64,000 bases of DNA from Beijerinckiaceae bacterium (GTDB lineage Bacteria; Pseudomonadota; Alphaproteobacteria; Rhizobiales; Beijerinckiaceae). The stretch lies in assembly GCA_947475995.1 (NCBI GenBank), contig CANJNI010000027.1, positions 1 through 64,000 on the forward strand, in the 5' to 3' direction. Position 1 is the first letter of the stretch. The number at the start of each line of letters is the position of its first letter. The notes under the pieces are model-generated. The model did no database searches. It saw only the letters and a list, made by a program, of their open reading frames with translations, and was not told where the DNA came from. This document shows, in pieces, positions 17,031 to 24,216 of the stretch. Position numbers and translations under genes: made by a program.

Positions 17031-18623
17031 ATGCCGCTTCATTCGACCACGCTTGGCGATCTTCTCCGGCGCGCCGGGGAAGCTTACGGCGACCGCCCCG
17101 CGATCATCCTGCACGATGCGCAATATTCTTTCAGCGAGCTTGCGCGTCGCGCAGACGAGAAGGCGCGTCTGCTGGCGGGCGCAGGGCTGAACCCGGGCGA
17201 GCGCATCGCGGTCTGGTTTCCCAACGGGGTCGAATTCATCGAATGGTCGTTCGGGGCCGCGATGTGCGGCCTTGTCGTCGTGCCGCTCAACACGCGCCTC
17301 AAGCAGGCGGACGCGGCTCATGCGCTGGAAAAAAGCGGCGCCCGCGCGCTGTTCTTCACGCAGGACTTCATCGGCATCGATTTCTTCGCACTGACGGGAG
17401 AAATCCTCGGCGCGCATGACTTGCCTGCCTTGAAGATCGTGGTGAATGTCGGCGGGCGCTCCAGCGCCCGCATCAGCAATTTCGCGGACTGGTCGGCGTC
17501 TGTCGTTCCGGCGACGCAATTGCCGGAAATTGCGACGGACAGCGTCGCCTTCATCAACTTCACGTCGGGAACCACATCGCGCCCCAAGGGCGCGATGATC
17601 CGTCACAAGACCCTGATGCATGTCGCGCGCGAAGTCGGCAAGCGCATGCAGTTCAGCGAGCGCGACGTCGTCGCCAGCGCCATGCCGTTTTATCACAACG
17701 GCGGCTTCGTCCCGACCCTGCTGACCGGGCTGATGTTCGGGGCTGCGCTCTACACGCAGGCGCGCTTCGACCCCGACGATCTGCTCGACGCCGTCACGCG
17801 CCTGAAGGGCACCATCATCTCCGGCGCGGGCACCATGTTCACCATGATGCTCGACAGCCCGCGCATGCCGTTTACGGATTTCTCGCAGGTGCGGGCCGTG
17901 CGGATCACCGGTCCGGCGGACATGCGCCGCGCGGTCAAGGCGGGCTTCGGCAAGCCGATGATCTACAGCCTTTACGGCATGACCGAGACGACCGCAGCCG
18001 TGACGCTGACCTGTCCGGACGACGATGTTGACGAGCAGATGAACACAAACGGCAAGCCTCTGCCGGGCTGCGACATCCGCATCGAGGGGGCCAATGGCGA
18101 AAGCCTCGGGCCGGAGCAGCGCGGCGAGATTCTCATTGGCGGCGACCCCTGCCTGATGGGCGGCTATTTCGGCGACCAGAACGCCACACGCGACGTGCTG
18201 CAGAATGGCTGGCTGCGATCCGGCGACATCGGTTACATCGACCGCAAGGGCAACCTCATCCTGATCGGCCGCATCAAGGACATGTATCGCACCGGCAGCG
18301 AAAACGTCGCCTGCGCCGAGGTCGAGGAATTTCTGCGCGAGCATCCCGCCGTGTTGCACGCCGCCGTTTTTGGCGTGCCGGACCCGCGGCTTGAGGAAGT
18401 CGGCTTTGCGTTCATCGAACTGCGCGACGGGATGAACGCGACCGAGCAGGAATTGCAGCAGCATTGCCGCCGCAACCTCGCGAACTTCAAGACGCCGCGC
18501 TACATCAGGTTCCGCAAGAACTTGCCTTTGACCGTCACCGGCCGTGTCGAGAAGCGCAATATCATTCCCGATGCGCTGAAAGAGATCGGCGCTGTGAGTG
18601 AGGCGACGGGTCCGCGAAACTGA
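17031..18623 (+). CDS. AMP-dependent acyl-CoA synthetase/ligase
   Basis: 530 aa. Adenylates a carboxylic acid and forms its CoA thioester. Motifs: 'INFTSGTTSRPKGAMIRHK' (A3/P-loop), 'YSLYGMTETTAAVT' (A5), 'GWLRSGDIGYIDRKGNLI' (A7/A8). The A10 segment reads 'LPLTVTGRVEKRNI', where the usual catalytic Lys of 'GK' is Arg; the nearby Lys may compensate or the enzyme may be weak in adenylation. The open frame from 16980 lies in the previous gene; ATG 17031 is right. Last gene of the operon, suggesting the ring-opened product ends as an acyl-CoA. Confidence 0.9.
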   Translation: MPLHSTTLGDLLRRAGEAYGDRPAIILHDAQYSFSELARRADEKARLLAGAGLNPGERIAVWFPNGVEFIEWSFGAAMCGLVVVPLNTRLKQADAAHALEKSGARALFFTQDFIGIDFFALTGEILGAHDLPALKIVVNVGGRSSARISNFADWSASVVPATQLPEIATDSVAFINFTSGTTSRPKGAMIRHKTLMHVAREVGKRMQFSERDVVASAMPFYHNGGFVPTLLTGLMFGAALYTQARFDPDDLLDAVTRLKGTIISGAGTMFTMMLDSPRMPFTDFSQVRAVRITGPADMRRAVKAGFGKPMIYSLYGMTETTAAVTLTCPDDDVDEQMNTNGKPLPGCDIRIEGANGESLGPEQRGEILIGGDPCLMGGYFGDQNATRDVLQNGWLRSGDIGYIDRKGNLILIGRIKDMYRTGSENVACAEVEEFLREHPAVLHAAVFGVPDPRLEEVGFAFIELRDGMNATEQELQQHCRRNLANFKTPRYIRFRKNLPLTVTGRVEKRNIIPDALKEIGAVSEATGPRN

Positions 18624-18698
18624 GCGCGCGGGCAGTCCAAGCGCCCGCCCGCAGCCATCTTCAACGAACTTTCGAGTCGCCCTGCATCGTCGAAGCGA

Positions 18699-19004
18699 TC
18701 ATTGCGACGGCCGTTTGATATTGGATCTGGTGGTGACGATGGGCGCCTTGGCGCGCTGGCCCGTAGTCGTCTTCGGTTCGACGCGCTTGCGGGTAAAGCT
18801 GGTCAGATTGCCTGCCGCAGCCTGATCGCTGATTTTCGCGGGGCCGCTGCCTCCGGGAATTGCCCGATTCCCTGTCTGCTGGGCCTGCAGGCTGGGCTTC
18901 TTGATGTTGGAACGTGTTGTGCTGATGGCAGCGTTCTGCGCCTGCGCGAACTGCGTCGCGACCAGCAGGGCTGCCGAAGCCAGAAGAAGAATGCGTGGAT
19001 TCAT
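18699..19004 (-). CDS. Small exported basic protein with an internal TTRSNIK repeat
   Basis: 101 aa. MNPRILLLASAALLVATQFA plus AQAQ is a textbook Sec signal peptide; the mature part is about 78 aa, Arg/Lys-rich, Cys-free and low in hydrophobics. A 12-residue repeat occurs at residues 27-38 (ISTTRSNIKKPS) and 89-100 (IVTTRSNIKRPS); the two DNA copies differ at most third codon positions, so the similarity is at protein level, which argues for a real gene. Ribosome site AAGGGAG upstream of the ATG. The leader and signal-peptide DNA is nearly identical to that of the gene at 21162-21500. No family recognised; function unknown. Confidence 0.6.
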   Translation of the reverse strand: MNPRILLLASAALLVATQFAQAQNAAISTTRSNIKKPSLQAQQTGNRAIPGGSGPAKISDQAAAGNLTSFTRKRVEPKTTTGQRAKAPIVTTRSNIKRPSQ

Positions 19005-19445
19005 GACTGACTCCCTTTATCGTGCCCGGATCGCGATTGAATTCCGGTATGGCATGTGCCCCGCCTTCGGCTGCGAAGCACGACGAACGGACAGGCAAGG
19101 ATGCTGAGCCATTTTTTCTTTATTTGCCATAGCTTATTCCAAAAAGACGCAGCTTAACAAGTCCACTTGCTGATCGGGGCCGGGTTCGACGCCTTTGTCG
19201 AGAGAGTCTGCAAGCCGTCAGGCGGCGCGCCGAAAGGGCGGCCGCCATAGCCATCGTTCATCCACGCGCACCACGCAGCTTTCGATCGCGCCGCGAAGAG
19301 ATGAGCCCCAACGACGATAAGCCGGCGATGATTTCAGATTTGAAATGCAATAGATTAAGCCAATGCTGGAGACCGCCACAGGTAGAGGCAAAACTACCGT
19401 CAGCGCCCCTTTCTACGTGGAATCTCAAAAGGACCAGGAGCGTCG
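19005..19445. other. Long intergenic region upstream of the Fic gene
   Basis: 441 bp between the divergent small exported protein gene and the Fic gene, visibly more A/T-rich than its surroundings (for example the stretch around 19106-19160 and 19325-19360). It must contain both promoters. The 60 bp next to 19004 resemble the region upstream of 21500. No RNA gene or convincing ORF seen. Confidence 0.6.
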
Positions 19446-20117
19446 ATGAGGGATGAGACCTGGGAACTCGTGAATGGCCATGTCGCCGATGAGGTTGAAA
19501 ATCTGAATCGCGCAAGCCTGGTGAACATGACGACCGCGCTGGTGAAATCTTCCTTGTTGCGGGGGCTTGCCGGAACCGGTCCCATGCCCGGCGAAGCGGA
19601 TCTGCGTCTCCTGCATCATTCAGCCACTGCCCTCCTGCTGAAGAGGCCCGGACGGTATCGTCAATGCGCCATCCACATCGAGGAAGATGGCGCTATGGTC
19701 TTTTGCGCGCAGCCCTGGAAGACTGTGAAATCTCTCATGCGCGAATTCTTCGCGGACCTGCACACCATGTGGGGAACCGGCGACGCCATCGAGATTGCCG
19801 CGTTTGCGCTTTGGCGCATCACCTGGGTCCATCCGTTTGTGAACGGAAACGGACGCACTGCCGCAGCTTTTGCCTATGCGTGTCTTTGTGTGAAAGTCGG
19901 CGCTTTTATTCCCGGCAATCCAACCATGCTTGAGCAGATCTTGGCAGACCCGGACCTGTTGCGCAGCGCCTTGCGCGCCGCCGACAGGGACTATTCAGAA
20001 TCGAGGGATGTTGCTCACCTCGATCGTCTGAAAGAATGCCTTGATGGGTTGCTCTTGCGGCAGATGAACACAAACGAGCCGGGCGGCAAAGACGCGCGGC
20101 TCATAAGTGACGATTGA
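19446..20117 (+). CDS. Fic-domain protein with a non-canonical active-site motif
   Basis: 223 aa. The Fic motif is at residues 129-144, HPFVNGNGRTAAAFAY. Canonical AMPylating Fic enzymes have HxFx(D/E)GNGRxxR: here the catalytic His, Gly-Asn-Gly-Arg core and Phe are kept, but the acidic Mg-binding residue is Asn and the last Arg is Ala. The N-terminal half ('LLHHSATALLLKRPGRYRQC', 'VKSLMREFFADLHTMWGTGD') looks like the helical Fic core with its flap. I see no clear [ST]xxxE[GN] inhibitory helix. ATG 19446 has AGGAG at 19436. No antitoxin-like gene is adjacent; neighbours are small exported proteins. May transfer another nucleotide, phosphate, or be inactive. Confidence 0.85.
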   Translation: MRDETWELVNGHVADEVENLNRASLVNMTTALVKSSLLRGLAGTGPMPGEADLRLLHHSATALLLKRPGRYRQCAIHIEEDGAMVFCAQPWKTVKSLMREFFADLHTMWGTGDAIEIAAFALWRITWVHPFVNGNGRTAAAFAYACLCVKVGAFIPGNPTMLEQILADPDLLRSALRAADRDYSESRDVAHLDRLKECLDGLLLRQMNTNEPGGKDARLISDD

Positions 20118-20217
20118 GTTGACTCAATTTCAGACTGGAACGCCGCCTCGATCCACTGAAGTGACCCGCAGACAGATCCGCGAACACAAATTCTGTCTCG
20201 AGATGGAATCCTGCGAA

Positions 20218-20469
20218 CTACCGGACCTTCGTATTGCCCGGAAGTTTTGCGGGGATCTTCTGGTTCAAGGTCTTCCGACTCCCGACTTTGGTTTTCGCGG
20301 AACCTTTCGGGATCGCTTTCCGACTGCTCTGTCTTGCAACAGGAGCGGCATTTGAAACCGTCGGGGCCACTCCGGCGACGAACGCAATGGCCGCTGCGAG
20401 GCCGGCCCGAACAGCCAGACGCCGGGTGGCCAATTGCGGGCCAGAGTCTCCATCATGCGCCTGCGTCAT
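20218..20469 (-). CDS. Very small exported basic protein (possible Tat-type signal)
   Basis: 83 aa from ATG 20469, which has GGGAG nine bases upstream. The N-terminus contains 'ATRRLAVRAGLAAAIAFVAG', a twin-arginine followed by a hydrophobic stretch, ending near 'VSNAA'. The mature part would be only about 42 aa and extremely basic (repeated Lys/Arg, e.g. 'RKAIPKGSAKTKVGSRKTL'), without Cys. No family recognised. It is divergent from another Tat-like small protein at 20643, with about 170 bp between. Confidence rests on the signal peptide, ribosome site and context only. Confidence 0.45.
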   Translation of the reverse strand: MTQAHDGDSGPQLATRRLAVRAGLAAAIAFVAGVAPTVSNAAPVARQSSRKAIPKGSAKTKVGSRKTLNQKIPAKLPGNTKVR

Positions 20470-20642
20470 CCGCGTTCTCCCTTGCACCGGGTTGTCCCGA
20501 AACTGAAAATATGTTTATTTCCAGAATGTTAGAATTGCCTAGTTTCCACTCCGAGGCCTCAATAGTTTTGAGGTCCAGCAAACATGACCGGCTGGACTGA
20601 CCGACACAGTTCGCCCCACACGTTTGCACCGGGAGCAAGCAG

Positions 20643-20948
20643 ATGACGATCAACAGTCCCAAAAGCCGGCACCACACAGGCAAGGAACTTCATCGCCGCG
20701 ATATTCTCACGCTCGCTGCCGGTGTCGCGGCCTTCGGCGCTGCGATGGGCGTCTCAGGTCACGCCAAAGCGCAGGCCACAGGGTGCTGTCCAATTCCCGG
20801 AATCGATGTCGTCGTCCCAAAAAAGCCCCCAAAAGCTTTGGCGAAAACGCCCGTAACCAGCGACCGCAAGGCGCTCCCCGCGAAGGCCGCGTCGTCCACC
20901 TCGCAAAGGGCCCTGCCAACCGGAAAGCGCATGCACAAGCCATTCTGA
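20643..20948 (+). CDS. Small exported protein with twin-arginine signal and Cys-Cys pair
   Basis: 101 aa. 'ELHRRDILTLAAGVAAFGAA' is a convincing twin-arginine signal; cleavage is likely after 'GHAKAQA'. The mature part (about 55 aa) begins 'TGCCPIPGIDVVVPKKPPKA' with adjacent Cys and continues Pro/Lys/Ala-rich to 'GKRMHKPF'. GGGAG lies upstream of ATG 20643. Tat export normally implies a folded or cofactor-bearing cargo, which is odd for so short a chain. No family recognised. It sits between a divergent Tat-like small gene and a convergent Sec-type small gene. Confidence 0.5.
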   Translation: MTINSPKSRHHTGKELHRRDILTLAAGVAAFGAAMGVSGHAKAQATGCCPIPGIDVVVPKKPPKALAKTPVTSDRKALPAKAASSTSQRALPTGKRMHKPF

Positions 20949-21033
20949 TGCTTGTGGGAGGATAGCCACAACCGGCCATCCCGACGTTATATTTCCGAGC
21001 GCGTGCACGTTGCGGCGATCGACGACATGCTTG

Positions 21034-21115
21034 ATGAGATCGCGCGACCTGACGTCACGAACGAAACATAGATGCCGCACAACGTTCGTCATGCAGGTCG
21101 AACAGGCGATCTCAT
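21034..21115. repeat. Long imperfect inverted repeat between convergent small genes
   Basis: Left arm 21034-21062 (ATGAGATCGC..CGACCTG..ACGAAC) matches the reverse complement of 21084-21115, with small internal loops and a spacer of about 21 nt. No T-run follows on either strand. It lies beyond the stops of the plus gene ending 20948 and the minus gene ending 21162, so it could be a bidirectional 3'-end structure or the scar of a palindromic element. Confidence 0.6.
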
Positions 21116-21161
21116 ACGACTGAAAAGTTTAATATCGACCGGCCGCCTCAGGCGCGATGCG

Positions 21162-21500
21162 CTATCTGACGGTCTTGAATTCAGCTGGTCTAAGTGGCGC
21201 AAATCCGACGCTGCGTCTTTGCGGCTTTGAAGGACCATTTCCGGCGGCAGTGGATTGCCGGACCGTCGGCTGCGCTTTTCCGATATGTCCTTCGATACGC
21301 AGCGAACTAGAAGAAGAATTCCCACGAGTGCCCCCGCTATTGCGGAGCCCGCCGCTCCCGTTGGAGTCGGCATTGGAGGAAATGCCCTGTTTGGCATTGC
21401 CCGACGCCTTGCCGGACTTGTTCCCGGAATTCTGCGCCTGCGCGAATTGCGTCGCGACCAGCAGGGCTGCCGAAGCCAGAAGAAGAATGCGTGGATTCAT
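21162..21500 (-). CDS. Small exported protein sharing its signal peptide with the 18699-19004 gene
   Basis: 112 aa. Residues 1-24 (signal peptide plus Gln-Asn) are identical to those of the gene at 18699-19004; the DNA of 72 bases differs at two synonymous positions, and about 60 bp of upstream sequence are also similar. The mature part is unrelated: Ser/Gly/Asn-rich ('SSNADSNGSGGLRNSGG'), then basic ('PSKPQRRSVGFAPLRP'), ending 'EFKTVR'. No Cys and no recognised family. Conserved leader with replaced cargo points to duplication followed by recombination or rapid divergence. Confidence 0.55.
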   Translation of the reverse strand: MNPRILLLASAALLVATQFAQAQNSGNKSGKASGNAKQGISSNADSNGSGGLRNSGGTRGNSSSSSLRIEGHIGKAQPTVRQSTAAGNGPSKPQRRSVGFAPLRPAEFKTVR

Positions 21501-21738
21501 GACTTGCTGTCCGATGTCGTAGCCGGATCTCGATTGAAGTCTGGGCCTGAATGTATGCCGCCTGCGACGCGATGCGCGAGCGATTCACCTGCAGGGATGA
21601 AGCGCAATTTCTTCTTGTTCGTCACAACCTTATCCTGAGGGCTGCCTGTCAACAAGGCCTCTGGACAAAGGTCGGTCGCCCTGCTGAGATTCATGGTGCA
21701 GGTCTTTTCCCTGATCAAGCTCACTGGAGGACAGAAAC

Positions 21739-22044
21739 ATGCATCGCTTGAACGCTGCCCTTCTGGCATTCGCCATTGGACTTCCAGGCTCGCATCAGAT
21801 GGCCCTCGCCTACAATCCGAACATTCCGATCGCCGGGCCGGACGCGAACTCGCCGACCCCCAAGGCACGCCAGCTGGCCCGGAACGATCCAACCGACTGG
21901 GTTCTCACCTTTCCCAAGAACAAGCAGGGCGCAGGGCTTAAAAAGAATAATGCGCCTTCTAAAGCGGCTGCCTTGGCGCCGGGGGGCGGGCGCAATTCTC
22001 AGCCGGGCAAAACTTCCGTTCCGGCGAATGCCAAACGAAACTGA
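21739..22044 (+). CDS. Small exported basic protein
   Basis: 101 aa. Signal peptide MHRLNAALLAFAIGLPGSHQ then 'MALA'; mature part of about 77 aa begins 'YNPNIPIAGPDANSPTPKAR', contains 'NDPTDWVLTFPKNKQGAGLK', and ends in a Lys/Pro/Asn-rich tail. GGAGG lies at 21726-21730. The two opposite-strand genes nearest it (21162) have the same style of low-complexity, positively charged mature chain although no sequence identity. Function unknown; not the same family by eye. Confidence 0.5.
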   Translation: MHRLNAALLAFAIGLPGSHQMALAYNPNIPIAGPDANSPTPKARQLARNDPTDWVLTFPKNKQGAGLKKNNAPSKAAALAPGGGRNSQPGKTSVPANAKRN

Positions 22045-22218
22045 TCCTCCGCATCATTTGCAGTAAACTCGGAAACTGACGTTGAGACCGGCACGCGCCT
22101 GATTGCTCGACATTGCTGATGGGGATGATGAACGGCCCTGACTGCTCGCCGGAACTTTGGCGTTGTGAACCAAACAGGCAGAGCCTAAATTGCCTGCAAT
22201 CAATGTGGAAAGTTTCGA

Positions 22219-23400
22219 ATGCCGGCAATTCAGGCTGCGGCAACCCTGTCCCACCTCAAAGTGCTCGACTTGACGCGGGCGCGATCAGGCCCCACCGCGG
22301 CTCGCCAGTTTGCCGACTGGGGAGCGGATGTCATCAAGGTTGAGCCTCCCGACGACACCGGCGAGGATATGGGGCATCGCAACGGCGCAGACTTTCAAAA
22401 TCTTCATCGCAACAAGCGCAGCATCACCCTTGATCTCAAGAAGCCCGAAGGGCGTGCGCTTTTCTACCGCATGGTGGCGGGCGCGGACGTGGTGCTCGAA
22501 AACTTCCGGCCCGACGTGAAACACAGGCTCGGCGTCGATTTCGAGACGTTGCGCGCTCACAACAAGCGCCTTGTGTATGGCTCGATTTCCGGCTTCGGAC
22601 AGGATGGCCCCTATGCGGCCAGACCCGGCGTCGATCAGGTCATCCAGGGCATGGGCGGGCATATGTCCATCACCGGAGAACCCGGTCGCGGGCCCATGCG
22701 GTCGGGCGCTGCGCTTTCTGACATGTTTGCCGGTATTCTGTGCGCCAACGCCGTCATGTCCGCATTGCTGGAGCGAGAGCGGTCGGGTGAGGGCCAATGG
22801 GTCCAGACGTCGCTACTCGAAGCGCAGATTTTCATGCTCGACTTTCAGGCGGTGCGCTGGCTGGTCAAGAAGGACAAGCCCGGACAGGACGGCAACAATC
22901 ATGCCCAGCTCACCCCGATGGGCGTCTTCATGGCGAGCGACGGTTATCTCAATGTCGCGCCGCTGGCCCGAATGTGGAAGAAATTTTGCGACGCTTTGGG
23001 CGATGAACCCATAGCCTCGAACCCCGACTATGCGACACGCGAATTGCGCAACCGCAACAGGCCGGCCTTGAATGCGGCCGTGCAACAGATCATCGCGCAG
23101 CATGATCGCAAATACTGGGTCGATGCCTTCAATGCCGTCGGCGTGCCCTGCGGGCCGGTCTATTCCATCGATGAAACATTCGCCGATCCGCAGGTGCGGC
23201 ATCTGGGGATTGCGCAAGGCGTCGATGTGCCTGCACTGGGGCGCACGGAATTGCTCGGACAGCCGATCCATATGAGCCGGGCGAAGCACGCAATTGTCGC
23301 CGGCACGCCGGAACACGGCCAGCACACCGACGAAATTCTGCTCGAACTGGGCTATGCCCGGTCAGAAATCGACGAGTTGCGCGCCAAGGCCATTGTCTGA
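22219..23400 (+). CDS. CaiB/BaiF-type (class III) CoA-transferase
   Basis: 393 aa, standard length. Moves CoA between carboxylic acids through an aspartyl-CoA/anhydride intermediate. Family blocks: 'LKVLDLTRARSGPTAARQFA', 'GADVIKVEPP', 'RNKRSITLDLKKPEGRALF', 'LVYGSISGFGQDGPYA', and 'GAALSDMFAGILCANAVMSA', which holds the catalytic Asp. It is followed 18 nt later by an enoyl-CoA hydratase-like gene, so the pair probably activates and hydrates an acyl substrate. Substrate unknown. Confidence 0.92.
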   Translation: MPAIQAAATLSHLKVLDLTRARSGPTAARQFADWGADVIKVEPPDDTGEDMGHRNGADFQNLHRNKRSITLDLKKPEGRALFYRMVAGADVVLENFRPDVKHRLGVDFETLRAHNKRLVYGSISGFGQDGPYAARPGVDQVIQGMGGHMSITGEPGRGPMRSGAALSDMFAGILCANAVMSALLERERSGEGQWVQTSLLEAQIFMLDFQAVRWLVKKDKPGQDGNNHAQLTPMGVFMASDGYLNVAPLARMWKKFCDALGDEPIASNPDYATRELRNRNRPALNAAVQQIIAQHDRKYWVDAFNAVGVPCGPVYSIDETFADPQVRHLGIAQGVDVPALGRTELLGQPIHMSRAKHAIVAGTPEHGQHTDEILLELGYARSEIDELRAKAIV

Positions 23401-23418
23401 ACGCAGTTGGGGATATGC

Positions 23419-24207
23419 ATGAGCGAGGGGCGTATCGTTGCAAGAAAAGATGGCCCGGTCGGTTGGCTCATCTTCGACAATCCGTCAAAACGCAACGCCA
23501 TTTCCATTGCGATGGCGCATCAGTTACCGGAGCTTCTGGCTGACTTCGATGCGGACCCGGCCATCAAGGTCGTGGTCATTACAGGAGCCGGAGACAAGTC
23601 CTTCATCTCAGGCGCGGACATATCCGAATTCGACAAAAAGGAAGCGAGTCCCGAAGCCGCGCGTGAAAACGCAGCGCGTTCACAGAAGACGTTCGGCGAC
23701 CTCCGCAAATTTCGCAAGCCGACCGTGGCGGGCGTTCGGGGCTTCTGCTTTGGCGGGGGCGTGGCGATTGCGGTCGCATGCGATCTGCGATTCGCGGCGG
23801 ATGACGCTGTCTTCTCGATCCCATCGGCTCGGCTGGGCATCGGATATCGGGCCGACTTCACGAGTTGGCTCGTTGAGGCCGTCGGACCCGCGAATGCCAA
23901 GGAAATGTTGATCACCGCACAACGCTACGGCGCTCAGGACGCCTTGCGCATGGGCCTTGTCCATCGCGTCACGCCGGCTGCGGATTTCGATGCAGCTTTG
24001 AACGCCTATTGCGCAGCCATGGCCGAGAATGCGCCGATCGCCATGCAGGCGTCCAAGGCGATCACAAACGAAGTTGCAGGCGGCCTGGCCAATGCCGACA
24101 TGGCGCTGTGCCAGAAATGGTCGGATGCCTGCAAGGCCAGCGAGGATTACAAGGAAGGTCGGCGCGCCTTCAAGGAAAAGCGCAAACCGGTATTTCGCGG
24201 CCTTTAG
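23419..24207 (+). CDS. Enoyl-CoA hydratase/isomerase-family protein
   Basis: 262 aa crotonase-fold protein. The oxyanion-hole segments are 'KSFISGADISEFDKKEA' and 'GFCFGGGVAIAVACDLRFA'. The position of the first catalytic Glu of hydratases (usually in 'PE..LG') reads 'IPSARLGIGYRAD', so a classical two-Glu hydration mechanism is doubtful and isomerase, decarboxylase or hydrolase chemistry is possible. I prefer ATG 23419 over a TTG at 23407. Co-transcribed with the CoA-transferase upstream. Confidence 0.9.
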   Translation: MSEGRIVARKDGPVGWLIFDNPSKRNAISIAMAHQLPELLADFDADPAIKVVVITGAGDKSFISGADISEFDKKEASPEAARENAARSQKTFGDLRKFRKPTVAGVRGFCFGGGVAIAVACDLRFAADDAVFSIPSARLGIGYRADFTSWLVEAVGPANAKEMLITAQRYGAQDALRMGLVHRVTPAADFDAALNAYCAAMAENAPIAMQASKAITNEVAGGLANADMALCQKWSDACKASEDYKEGRRAFKEKRKPVFRGL

Positions 24208-24216
24208 CAGCGACCT

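Noticed and set aside
16893-18464. 523-aa minus-strand open frame opposite the acyl-CoA ligase
   Set aside because: Antisense shadow without motifs.
18661-19098. 145-aa minus-strand frame overlapping the small exported protein, ending DSKVR
   Set aside because: The 101-aa frame has the signal peptide, ribosome site and internal protein repeat; the resemblance of the endings DSKVR, NTKVR and FKTVR among neighbours is too short to argue for a frameshift.
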